Assembly (NCBI GenBank): GCA_008933705.1
Contig: WBUN01000021.1
Coordinates: 1 to 64,000, forward strand
Length of the DNA stretch: 64,000 nucleotides
Direction: 5' to 3'
Source: Hyphomicrobiaceae bacterium
GTDB taxonomy: Bacteria > Pseudomonadota > Alphaproteobacteria > Rhizobiales > Hyphomicrobiaceae
The notes under the pieces are model-generated. The model did not search any database. It saw only the letters and a list, made by a program, of their open reading frames with translations, and was not told the DNA's origin. The position numbers and the translations under genes are program-made. Every line of letters starts with the position of its first letter. The stretch's first letter is position 1. Positions 18,128-25,663 of the stretch are shown here, one piece after another.

Positions 18128-18246
18128 AGGCGGCGGCGAATGCGGGGTCTCGCTTTCGTCGGGCGGCGGCGCGCCGGGCCCGATTGGTCTCAATTGGTCC
18201 GGCGATCCGCTGCGTGCCATCGGGTCCAGCATGATGGGCGAGCCCC

Positions 18247-18693
18247 ATGATGCGCCGGCAGGGTTCGGAGCGGCCGCGCATGCGAAATCGAGCCAATACA
18301 GTGACCGCCGCACAGTCTTCCCTTCCCCGCAACGCTGCTGGCCCCAGCACGAGCCTGCTGGCTAACATGCGCGAAGCTGTGCGGCTCGTGCGCTCGATCG
18401 GCAGCGGGCATCGGCTGATGATCCTTTGCCTTCTCATGGACGGCGCCAGGACGGTGACGCAAATTTCTGAAGCCCTCGGCGCACGGCGCAGCCTCATGTC
18501 GCAGCATCTGAGCCGGCTGCGCGCCGACGGACTGGTCGAAGCCGAGCGCCAGGGCAACTTTGTCCTCTACTCGCTGACCGACACGCCGGCGAAGCATGTT
18601 GTCGCCACTCTGCACAGCCACTTCTGCCCGCAAGGATTGGCTGCGAGTGTCGATCAATGGGCCTGCCGGCAGAAGCACACCTTGATTGCCTAG
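18247..18693 (+). CDS. ArsR-family regulator with SqrR/BigR-type cysteine pair
   Basis: 148 residues, or fewer if ATG 18280 is used. A winged-helix ArsR domain runs from HRLMILCLLMDG through VTQISEALGARRSLMSQHLS to LVEAERQGNFVLYSL. Two cysteines sit where persulfide sensors of the SqrR/BigR/YgaV type have theirs: Cys61 in MILC and Cys127 in SHFC, 66 residues apart, which equals the spacing of Cys41 and Cys107 in SqrR. A third Cys is at 140. In those proteins sulfane sulfur forms a tetrasulfide bridge between the two thiols and releases DNA. The position between tusA and cysG makes it the likely local repressor of sulfur-oxidation genes. Its TAG stop is part of a CTAG-flanked repeat. Confidence 0.82.
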   Translation: MMRRQGSERPRMRNRANTVTAAQSSLPRNAAGPSTSLLANMREAVRLVRSIGSGHRLMILCLLMDGARTVTQISEALGARRSLMSQHLSRLRADGLVEAERQGNFVLYSLTDTPAKHVVATLHSHFCPQGLAASVDQWACRQKHTLIA

Positions 18694-18762
18694 TGTCCCG
18701 CATCCGAAGGTCACCCACCTTCGGAGCACCCGTAGTCGCGAACTTCGGAATCGGGACACGAG
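18690..18762. repeat. CTAG-flanked inverted repeat (MITE-like), degenerate
   Basis: Begins CTAG-TGTCCCG and ends TCGGGACA followed by CGAG, with internal CCGAAGGT / ACTTCGG segments. It has the same ends as the elements at 209-283 and 61893-61971. Its first CTAG contains the stop codon of the ArsR-family gene. Confidence 0.6.
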
Positions 18763-19203
18763 AGCCATCCGATCGAGATGGATCGCCGATCCTTCCGTTG
18801 TCATCCCGGAATTTGCGCCGGCAAGTATCCGGGAGCCAGCGCCACAACGCATCACTCCGTCCTGAGCTCGTCGAAGGACGGCTGCGAGGCACCGTTGCGG
18901 CCGCGTGGTTCGACAGGCTCACCACGGGGGAAGCGGTCGTGCTTTCAGCCGCGGCGTCCCCGGGAACTTCGCTTACGCGAAATTCGAGGCAACACAACCC
19001 GCCGTCCTGAGCTCGTCGAGGGACGGCTGTGAGGCACCGTTGCGGCCGCGTGGTTCGACAGGCTCACCACGGGGGAAACGGTTGTGCTTTCAGCCGCGGG
19101 GTCCCCGGAACTTCGCTCCGGCCGGGATGACAGGCGTGGCGCGCGTGTGGATTTCCGGTTCAACCTGGATCGGAAAGACGGGCCCACGCATCGACCCGCC
19201 GTC
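18763..19203. other. Gene-free region between convergent regulator and cysG
   Basis: No gene. It contains two copies of a REP-like unit at 18857-19118. Confidence 0.5.
18857..19118. repeat. REP-like direct repeat, two copies
   Basis: Two 117-bp copies (18857-18973 and 19002-19118) each start with CCGTCCTGAGCTCGTCGA, contain a small hairpin pairing CGTCC with GGACG, then GTGGTTCGACAGGCTCACCA, and end GTCCCC..GGAACTTCGCT. Copies differ at few positions. A related core recurs at about 54801-54861 and 55110-55168. Confidence 0.7.
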
Positions 19204-20721
19204 TCACTTGCCTGAGCGCCGCGCCCGGTCGTTGTGTGCCCTCTTCCCTCGGGCCGATGAGGTTGGCCCACTGCTCCTTGCATCCTCGCCCGCGGCGCGC
19301 GCTGCGGCAACGTCGGCCGATCTGCCGGGCAGAGGCTTGAACCAGCCGAGCTTGTCGCGGAGGCGCACGACCGTGCCGATGAATATCATCGACGGCCCGG
19401 TGAGGCCGGCGGCTGCGGCCAGATCGGCGATGGTTCCGATCGTACCCGTAACGACTTGCTGGTTTGGCCGCGTTCCGCTGTCGACGATGGCAACCGGCGT
19501 ATTGGGATCGGCGCCGTGGGCGATGAAGTCGCGGGTGAGTTCCGGCAGCATGGCGAGCCCCATGTAGACCGCCACCGTCTGGCGCGGCTGGAGGAGGCTT
19601 GCCCAATCAAGGTCGAGACGTCCGTTCTTTGCATGACCGGTCACGAACACGCAGGACTGCGCGTGATCGCGATGGGTCAGCGGGATGCCGGCGTAGCTGG
19701 CACAGCCAGATGCAGCGGTAATTCCAGGCACGACCTGGAAGGGGATCCCTTCGCCGGCGAGCATCTCGATCTCCTCGCCGCCGCGGCCGAAGATGAAGGG
19801 GTCGCCGCCCTTCAGGCGCAAGACGCGCTTGCCTTCCCTCGCCAGCTTGACCAGCAGGCGGCTGATCTCCTCCTGCGGCAGCTCATGCTTGTTCTTCATC
19901 TTGCCGACGTAGATGCGCTCCGCATCACGACGCACGAGATCGAGGATGGGGCTGCCGATGAGCCGGTCATAGACCACGACGTCAGCCCGCTGCAGCAGGC
20001 GCAACGCGCGGAAGGTCAGCAGGTCGGGATCACCCGGTCCGCCGCCCACAAGGTAGACCTCTCCGACAGGAGACACACCGGAGGCGCGCCCGTGCGCGTC
20101 GATCTCGGCCTCGAGCTGCTTCCAGGCGCGTGCTTCATCCCCGGCAAGCACAAGATCGGCGACAGGTCCGTCGACAATCTTTTCGAGGAAATGGCGGCGG
20201 CTGCGGTTGTCGCGAATCCGTTCGGCCACCTGCTCGCGGATGGACCCGAGGAAACGCGCCAGCGTGCCATAGGCTGCGGGAATGGTGCTTTCCAGGCGTT
20301 CCTTGATGATGCGGGTCAGCAGAGGAGAGGTGCCCGCCGAGGAGATGGCGATAAGCAGCGGCGACCGATCGACGATCGAGGGCATCGAGAAGTCGCACAG
20401 CTCCGGCCGGTCGGGAACGTTGACCAACGCGCCATTGGCGCGCGCCATATCCCGCGAAAGGGCATCCTCGGCGTGGTCGGTGCTGGCGGCGAAGGCGACC
20501 ACGGCGCCGGCGAAATCTTCAGGAGCGGGCGAGCCGGCGCGAAACGTGAGGCAGGGGTGATGAGAAAGTTCATGGAATTCCTCGCCGAGATGCTGCGCCA
20601 CTACGAGCACACGGGCGCCGGCCCGCAGCGCGAGCTCGGTCTTGCGTGCGGCGGCGGCGCCGCCGCCGGTCACGACGACCTTCTTGCCTTTCAGATCGAG
20701 GCTGATCGGAAGCTGTTCCAT
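19204..20721 (-). CDS. cysG: Sirohaem synthase, CysG-type fusion
   Basis: A 505-residue fusion. Residues 1-200 are the Met8p-like dehydrogenase/ferrochelatase domain (KKVVVTGGGAAAARKTEL; SSAGTSPLLTRII). Residues 215-460 are the uroporphyrinogen-III methyltransferase domain (VYLVGGGPGDPDLLT; RLKGGDPFIFGRGGEE; VPGITAASGCASYAGIPLTH). A C-terminal basic tail of about 45 residues is extra. It makes the sirohaem cofactor of DsrAB from uroporphyrinogen III. ATG at 20721 is preceded by GTG at 20724 and AGGAG; the two starts cannot be told apart. It is divergent from the DsrC-like gene, with an anaerobox between. A copy of cysG at the dsr locus is usual in sulfur oxidisers. Confidence 0.9.
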   Translation of the reverse strand: MEQLPISLDLKGKKVVVTGGGAAAARKTELALRAGARVLVVAQHLGEEFHELSHHPCLTFRAGSPAPEDFAGAVVAFAASTDHAEDALSRDMARANGALVNVPDRPELCDFSMPSIVDRSPLLIAISSAGTSPLLTRIIKERLESTIPAAYGTLARFLGSIREQVAERIRDNRSRRHFLEKIVDGPVADLVLAGDEARAWKQLEAEIDAHGRASGVSPVGEVYLVGGGPGDPDLLTFRALRLLQRADVVVYDRLIGSPILDLVRRDAERIYVGKMKNKHELPQEEISRLLVKLAREGKRVLRLKGGDPFIFGRGGEEIEMLAGEGIPFQVVPGITAASGCASYAGIPLTHRDHAQSCVFVTGHAKNGRLDLDWASLLQPRQTVAVYMGLAMLPELTRDFIAHGADPNTPVAIVDSGTRPNQQVVTGTIGTIADLAAAAGLTGPSMIFIGTVVRLRDKLGWFKPLPGRSADVAAARAAGEDARSSGPTSSARGKRAHNDRARRSGK

Positions 20722-20753
20722 CACCGCGGCTCCTGCAGTGTGGCGCGCGCGAC

Positions 20754-20767
20754 TTGACGATGATCAA
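20754..20767. promoter_or_regulatory. FNR/FixK box (TTGAC-GATG-ATCAA)
   Basis: A perfect TTGAY-N4-ATCAA palindrome in the 140-bp gap between divergent cysG and the DsrC-like gene. If it activates at -41.5, the rightward start would be near 20802, leaving a 60-nt leader for the DsrC-like gene. It is about 40 bp ahead of the cysG start on the other strand. Confidence 0.72.
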
Positions 20768-20861
20768 GTGAGCCGGCCGGCGGACGTGGAAGGCTGGACA
20801 TGCGGGCAGCCGGAGCGCAGGGATGCGCGGGGCCCGGATGGAGGCCAGGGGAACAGCGGAT

Positions 20862-21188
20862 ATGGACGGACCAGCAGAAATTGCCGCGCCAACCGATGCT
20901 GAAGGCTACCTCGTCGATCCTGCGGATTGGACCGAGCAGATCGCTGTCGAATTCGCCCGGCGCGAGGGAATCGTGCTCGGCCCGGACCATTGGCGTGTCA
21001 TCCACTTCATGCGGAAGTGGCTCGATGAGCACGGCGTGGCGGCGGACGCGCGTCACGTCATGAAGTTCCTGTCCGGCGACCGGGACACGGGGCGGGCGCG
21101 CCTCTTCGAGCTGTTTCCATTCGGATATGTCAAACAGGCCTGCCGCATTGCCGGCATGAAGCGGCCGCGGGCGTGGAGCACCGGCTGA
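20862..21188 (+). CDS. DsrC-family protein lacking the penultimate Cys
   Basis: A 108-residue DsrC/TusE-family protein. Family motifs: EGYLVDPADWTEQIA, WRVIHFMRKWLDEHGV, LFELFPFGYVKQACRIAG. The arm Cys in KQAC is present, but the C-terminus reads KRPRAWSTG and lacks the penultimate cysteine that forms the trisulfide in true DsrC. It therefore cannot act as the canonical sulfur carrier; single-Cys DsrC relatives have been proposed to be regulatory. The ATG at 20862 follows AGGGGAA; longer starts at 20823 and 20838 are possible. It lies between the anaerobox and the divergent small-gene unit, separate from the real dsrC at 26941. Confidence 0.82.
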   Translation: MDGPAEIAAPTDAEGYLVDPADWTEQIAVEFARREGIVLGPDHWRVIHFMRKWLDEHGVAADARHVMKFLSGDRDTGRARLFELFPFGYVKQACRIAGMKRPRAWSTG

Positions 21189-21217
21189 AGGGGCGCGACA
21201 CCGCTGCGGGGCGGCAG

Positions 21218-21442
21218 TCATGGCGAAGGATCGACGGACGTCCGTCGAGACCAATCAAGCATGGCAGTGGCCCAGCGCTCGGCCGTCGGCGCGTCGATAT
21301 CGAGGATGGTGAAGCGGTGCCCCTCGCGTATGCGCACGCGCATGAGCCGCATGCCGCTCGCGTAGGCTGCCTCCTGCAGCAGGATCTCGCGGCGATATGG
21401 CGCTTCGATGCGCATGATGTCGGTGAGGCTCGGGTCGCTCAC
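21218..21442 (-). CDS. Small conserved-type protein, divergent unit gene 3
   Basis: 74 residues: SDPSLTDIMRIEAPYRREIL, then ASGMRLMRVRIREGHRFTILDIDAPTAERW, composition of a small soluble alpha/beta protein. Its start ATGA overlaps the stop of the upstream gene, so translation is probably coupled. The segment IREGHRFTILDID looks like a beta-hairpin. No family recognised with certainty. It is part of a three-gene minus-strand unit placed inside the dsr region and ends 30 bp from the convergent DsrC-like gene. Confidence 0.6.
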   Translation of the reverse strand: MSDPSLTDIMRIEAPYRREILLQEAAYASGMRLMRVRIREGHRFTILDIDAPTAERWATAMLDWSRRTSVDPSP

Positions 21443-21678
21443 GGCGTTTCTCCGATATAGCGTGGCCCCAGCATGAATGCGTTCTCGACCTGCAGCTCCC
21501 AGCGGCGCGGCGTGTCGCGGTAGTCGGGCTTGACGTCGTAGTTGAGGAACCTGGCCCCATCCTTCGCCGCCATTGCCACGACCACCAGCAGCTCCTCGAA
21601 CGAGGTGACCTCGGGGTGGTAGATGATGAGGTCGCTGAGCATCACCATTCCCTGCTCGGGTTCCACTCGTTGTGGCAC
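21439..21678 (-). CDS. Small conserved-type protein, divergent unit gene 2
   Basis: 79 residues: MLSDLIIYHPEVTSFEELLV, VVAMAAKDGARFLNYDVKPDY, then RRWELQVENAFMLGPRYIG. It is soluble with a helical middle and no membrane segment. It starts 30 bp after the TauD-like gene stop and overlaps the next gene by 4 bp. No family recognised. The tight spacing of all three genes suggests a common task with the dioxygenase. Confidence 0.6.
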   Translation of the reverse strand: MPQRVEPEQGMVMLSDLIIYHPEVTSFEELLVVVAMAAKDGARFLNYDVKPDYRDTPRRWELQVENAFMLGPRYIGETP

Positions 21679-21708
21679 TTGCAGCTCTCCCTTGTCACCC
21701 GCTCGCCA

Positions 21709-22662
21709 TCACGCGATGCGGACCTCGTTGAAGCCCGTGCCCGCAATCCGCCGCGAGAAGCGCGCACGGTACATGAGCCGGCCCGGCGCGGGGCCATCCT
21801 CGAAGGCCGTTCGGGCATGGAGCACATTGTTGCAGACAATGCCTTCGCCCGGCGCAAGACGGTAATTGAGGATGAGCGGCTCGTGTCCCTTTCCCAGCAG
21901 GTAGTCGAGAAAGGCGACGCCAGCCGCCGTGCTCTCATCGTTGCGCCAGACAATGTTGCGGCCGCGCGCAGTATAGCGTGTCAGAAGACTGCCGCTCGCC
22001 TCGTCGACCGCGAAGACCGGGCCGGCACTCGCCGGGCGCAGGCGGCCGTCCTCCTCGACGCATTCCGGGATCGTCATCGCTTCAGGATGCATGAGGGCGG
22101 CCACCCAGCGCGGATTTGCGTCGCGCAAGCGGATGTAGGCGATCTCCGGATCGACCAAGGTGTTTTCGCCGCCGGAGCGCGCCGTCCTCACGCAATGCAG
22201 GACCATGGAGCGGATGGCTTGTTCTGGCGCGTTGTAGTAGCCGTCGGTGTGCCAGCTCAGGGCACGCGCAGTGTAGGGAATGAAGCCGCGCTTGGCCGGC
22301 TCCTGGCTCACCTCGATGGCGACGAGGCCGTCAGCCTCGGCTGAACGGTGCTGCTCCACCTCGCCGAGCCCGAGGGCCGCTATCAGGCCGGCCAGGCCGC
22401 GCCGCGTGCCCGCCTCCTCCTCCCGGTTGCGCGGTTGGGCGCCGCCCGATGCATAGATGGCCATGTTGGCACGCCGGCAACGACCCAGGATGCCGTCCAG
22501 CTCTGCGGCTAGTGGTCGCGCGAGATCGCGTACCACAACTCTGAGGTCGCCGGGCGAGCGCGGATAGCTCTCAAGCTTGGCGCGACGCCAGCTCTGGTAC
22601 GCCCGCTCATTGTCGAGATGAAACGGGCTTTCCCGGCCGTCATGCTGCGCCCAACCCTGCAT
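21709..22662 (-). CDS. TauD/TfdA-family Fe(II)/2-oxoglutarate dioxygenase
   Basis: 317 residues. The iron triad is visible: His138 and Asp140 in LSWHTDGYYN, and His282 in NVLHARTAF, followed by Arg295/Arg299 (GRLMYRAR), which would bind 2-oxoglutarate. The N-terminal 100 residues are less conserved. Family members hydroxylate taurine, chlorophenoxyacetate, betaines or amino acids; TauD releases sulfite from taurine. No sulfonate transporter is nearby, so that substrate is only a possibility. It is the first gene of a three-gene minus-strand unit and is divergent from dsrA with 370 bp between. Confidence 0.82.
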   Translation of the reverse strand: MQGWAQHDGRESPFHLDNERAYQSWRRAKLESYPRSPGDLRVVVRDLARPLAAELDGILGRCRRANMAIYASGGAQPRNREEEAGTRRGLAGLIAALGLGEVEQHRSAEADGLVAIEVSQEPAKRGFIPYTARALSWHTDGYYNAPEQAIRSMVLHCVRTARSGGENTLVDPEIAYIRLRDANPRWVAALMHPEAMTIPECVEEDGRLRPASAGPVFAVDEASGSLLTRYTARGRNIVWRNDESTAAGVAFLDYLLGKGHEPLILNYRLAPGEGIVCNNVLHARTAFEDGPAPGRLMYRARFSRRIAGTGFNEVRIA

Positions 22663-23032
22663 TACCAGCCGTTTCGCCTATTGCCGCTGCCTCGCCTGAA
22701 GCCGGTGCAAACCCCTTCGGCTTGCTCCCCGGAATGCCGACCCGGTTCGCACGCTCGCTGAAAATAGCGGATGAGTGCCATGAGAACCATGTGCGACTGT
22801 CCGGATATTGAAATATTCAAATGATAAGATATGATGCCTACCAAAGCAACAGAGCCTCCGGCGCGATCAAGGGCCGATGCCTTGGCTGCCGTCGAGCCGG
22901 ACGCCGGGCCGGTTGAAGCGGCTGCCGCAATTGCCAGTGCGGCGCGTGAGCGAGAGGCGCGAGGAAACCCTTGTTTGGGGTCCAGGCATGGTCGTGCCCG
23001 GAACCCGAACCAGACCAGGAGGTAGTTCGGCC
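22663..23032. other. Divergent promoter region upstream of dsrA
   Basis: No gene. It contains an AT-rich inverted repeat at 22807-22822 and a good ribosome-binding site, AGGAGG (23017-23022), 10 bp before the dsrA ATG. Confidence 0.55.
22807..22822. promoter_or_regulatory. AT-rich inverted repeat, candidate ArsR-type operator
   Basis: TTGAA-ATA-TTCAA within ATTGAAATATTCAAAT, standing out from a GC-rich background, 211 bp before the dsrA start. ArsR-family repressors bind such short AT-rich palindromes, and an SqrR-type member is encoded at 18247. Confidence 0.5.
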
Positions 23033-24403
23033 ATGTCTGATGATCAGGGCGAGAGTGCAGCGGGACGGCTGGAAGGGCCGGAGGCCGGCGAGGCTTCTGC
23101 CAGTGATTGCGGCTCGGGCTGCGGGTGCTCGTCTGCACCAAAGCATGCCACGCCCAACCTCGATCAGCTCGAGGATGGACCATGGCCGAGCTTTGTGACC
23201 GGGCTGAAGCGGCTGCGCGACAGCGACACCAAGCAGTACGCACCTCTCGCCAACGATCTGCTCGGCCAGCTCGAGCACTCCTACCAAACCCGTACGGGAT
23301 ACTGGAAGGGCGGTACCGTCTCCGTGTTCGGCTACGGCGGCGGCATCATTCCGCGCTTCTCGGAGGTCGGAGACAGGTTTCCGGCGTCGAGGGAGTTTCA
23401 CACGCTGCGTGTGATGCCGCCGCCCGGCTATCACTACACGACCGACATTCTGCGCAAGCTGTGCGACGTGTGGGAGCGGCACGGCTCGGGCCTGATCGCC
23501 TTTCACGGCCAGTCAGGCGACATCATGTTCCAGGGCACCAGCTCGGCCGGCTGCCAGAAGGCATTCGACGAGTTCAACGCTCTCGGTTTCGATCTCGGCG
23601 GTGCAGGGCCGGCGCTCAGGACCTCGATGAGCTGCGTCGGTCACGCGCGTTGCGAGATGTCCAACTACGACGAGGCCAGGGCGCTGCGGAGCATTATCAA
23701 CGACAACGTCGGCGAGATTCATCGCCCGGCGCTGCCCTACAAGTTCAAGTTCAAGTTCTCGGGCTGCCCGAACGACTGCGTCAATGCGGTGCAACGCGCC
23801 GATTTCGCGGTCATCGGAACGTGGCGCGACAACATCAAGATCGACCAGGAGGAGGTCAAGGCATACGTCGCCAAGGCGGGGCGCAAGTATACGATCGATC
23901 ACATCGTCGCCATGTGCCCGACACGGGCGATCTCGCTCAACGACGACGATACGCTCGAGATCGACAACAAGAGCTGCGTGCGCTGCATGCATTGCATCAA
24001 TGTCATGCACAAGGCGCTGGCCCCGGGAGACGACAAGGGCGTGTCGATCCTGATCGGAGGCAAGCGGGCGCTGAAGGTCGGCGACCTGATGGGAATCATG
24101 GTCGTGCCCTTCATGAAGCTCCAGACCGACGAGGACTACAAGAAGCTCAAGGCCTTCGGCCGCCAGGTCATCGACTTCTTCGCCGAGAACGCGCTCGAGC
24201 ACGAACGTATCGGCGAGACGATCGATCGCATCGGATTGCCGGCATTCCTCGACGCGCTCGGCATCGAGCCGGACCCGAACATGGTCAAGCACCCCCGCAC
24301 CTCCTGCTACGTGCGCACCGACAATTTCACCGAGGAGGCGGAGAAATATTTCGCACGCCGCGGGTTGCGACCCGACGGGGGAGCAAAGGACGCCGCCGAG
24401 TGA
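23033..24403 (+). CDS. dsrA: Reverse dissimilatory sulfite reductase, alpha subunit
   Basis: 456 residues. Sirohaem-4Fe4S ligands: SCVGHARC and GCPNDC. A ferredoxin domain has MCPTRAI and CVRCMHCINVM. LDQLEDGPWPSFVTGLKRL begins the conserved part at about residue 43. The first 40 residues are an extension containing CGSGCGC, not found in DsrA proteins I know. With DsrB it forms the cytoplasmic alpha2beta2 enzyme that oxidises DsrC-bound sulfane sulfur to sulfite. ATG 23033 is chosen for its AGGAGG site; the frame is open to 22877. It is the first gene of a long operon through 36306. The oxidative direction is inferred from dsrEFH and dsrL in the operon. Confidence 0.95.
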   Translation: MSDDQGESAAGRLEGPEAGEASASDCGSGCGCSSAPKHATPNLDQLEDGPWPSFVTGLKRLRDSDTKQYAPLANDLLGQLEHSYQTRTGYWKGGTVSVFGYGGGIIPRFSEVGDRFPASREFHTLRVMPPPGYHYTTDILRKLCDVWERHGSGLIAFHGQSGDIMFQGTSSAGCQKAFDEFNALGFDLGGAGPALRTSMSCVGHARCEMSNYDEARALRSIINDNVGEIHRPALPYKFKFKFSGCPNDCVNAVQRADFAVIGTWRDNIKIDQEEVKAYVAKAGRKYTIDHIVAMCPTRAISLNDDDTLEIDNKSCVRCMHCINVMHKALAPGDDKGVSILIGGKRALKVGDLMGIMVVPFMKLQTDEDYKKLKAFGRQVIDFFAENALEHERIGETIDRIGLPAFLDALGIEPDPNMVKHPRTSCYVRTDNFTEEAEKYFARRGLRPDGGAKDAAE

Positions 24404-24439
24404 GCCTCGCCATTACAAACCAGATTTCGAGGGACCGCC

Positions 24440-25582
24440 ATGAGTGAGGGTGCATCGAGCCAAGGAGCGGCGGCGCAGGGCGCAGCCGCCAAGCCAGCGA
24501 CGGCTGCGGCGCCGCCGAAGCCACGCAAGCCGATCGAATCGGGGGTGCCCGACCCGTTTCAGTACATGCATCCGGTGATGCGGAAGAACTACGGCAACTG
24601 GGCTTGGCATGAGCGCCCCCGGCCGGGCGTGCTGCGACATGTCGCAAAGAATGGCGACGAGATATTCACGGTGCGCGCTGGAACGCAGCGGCAGATGGAC
24701 GTCTACACCATCCGCAGACTGTGCGACATCGCCGACAAGCACGGAGAAGGCTACGTCCGCTTCACGACGCGCTCCAACATCGAGTTCATGGTGTCGAGCT
24801 TCGAGAAGGTGCCGGCGCTCATCAGTGCCCTGACAGCGGCGGGCTTCCCCGTGGGCGGCACCGGCAACTCGGTATCCATGATTTCCCATACCCAGGGCTG
24901 GCTGCACTGCGACATCCCGGGCACCGACGCTTCGGGTGTGGTCAAGAGCCTGATGGACATGCTCCACCAGGAGTTCGTCAAGGAGGAGATGCCAAACCGG
25001 GTTCGCATCACCACCTCCTGCTGCCAAATCAACTGTGGCGGCCAGGGCGATATCGCCATCAATGTGCAGTACACAAAGCCGCCGAAGATCAACCACGACC
25101 TTGTTGCCAACATCTGCGAGCGCCCGGCGGTGGTGGCGCGCTGTCCGGTGGCGGCGATCCGGCCGGCGATGGTCAATGGCAAGCCGTCGCTCGAGGTCGA
25201 CGAGAAGAAGTGCGTGTGCTGCGGGGCATGCTATCCGCCGTGCCCGCCCATGCAGATCAACAGCCCCGACTCGACCAAGCTTGCGATCTGGGTCGGAGGC
25301 AAGCACTCCAATGCGCGCTCAAGGCCGACCTTCCACAAGCTCGTGGTCGCCAATCTGCCCAACAACCCGCCGCGCTGGCCGGAGGTTGCCGAGGTCGTGC
25401 GCAAGATCCTCTATGCCTACAAGGAGGACGCCAAGCACTGGGAGCGCCTGGGCGAGTGGATCGACCGGATCGGCTGGCCGCGCTTCTTCGAAAAGACGGG
25501 GCTCGCGTTCACCAAGCACCACCTCGATACGTGGGTCGGCGCGCGCCACACGATGAACATGTCGGCGCACGTTCGCTTCTGA
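24440..25582 (+). CDS. dsrB: Reverse dissimilatory sulfite reductase, beta subunit
   Basis: 380 residues, starting with an Ala-rich leader of about 30 residues before the conserved PIESGVPDPFQYMHP. Cluster ligands appear in GWLHCDIPGTDASG and TSCCQINCGGQGD, and the ferredoxin domain in RCPVAAI and KKCVCCGACYPPCPP. It binds the catalytic sirohaem. Spacing from dsrA is 36 bp. The end of the protein (KHHLDTWVGARHTMN) matches the family. The Ala-rich leader is longer than I know from purple sulfur bacteria. Confidence 0.95.
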   Translation: MSEGASSQGAAAQGAAAKPATAAAPPKPRKPIESGVPDPFQYMHPVMRKNYGNWAWHERPRPGVLRHVAKNGDEIFTVRAGTQRQMDVYTIRRLCDIADKHGEGYVRFTTRSNIEFMVSSFEKVPALISALTAAGFPVGGTGNSVSMISHTQGWLHCDIPGTDASGVVKSLMDMLHQEFVKEEMPNRVRITTSCCQINCGGQGDIAINVQYTKPPKINHDLVANICERPAVVARCPVAAIRPAMVNGKPSLEVDEKKCVCCGACYPPCPPMQINSPDSTKLAIWVGGKHSNARSRPTFHKLVVANLPNNPPRWPEVAEVVRKILYAYKEDAKHWERLGEWIDRIGWPRFFEKTGLAFTKHHLDTWVGARHTMNMSAHVRF

Positions 25583-25663
25583 TGTCGGCTGGGTCGGGGC
25601 GACCGGCCTGTGCGCGGCAATCATTCGCGGCGAGTGCAACCACCGGCAAATGCGACCGAGGTA

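Noticed and set aside
21230-21250. TCGACGGACGTCCGTCGA palindrome as terminator or operator
   Set aside because: It lies inside the end of a coding frame and has no T-run; chance is likely in GC-rich sequence.
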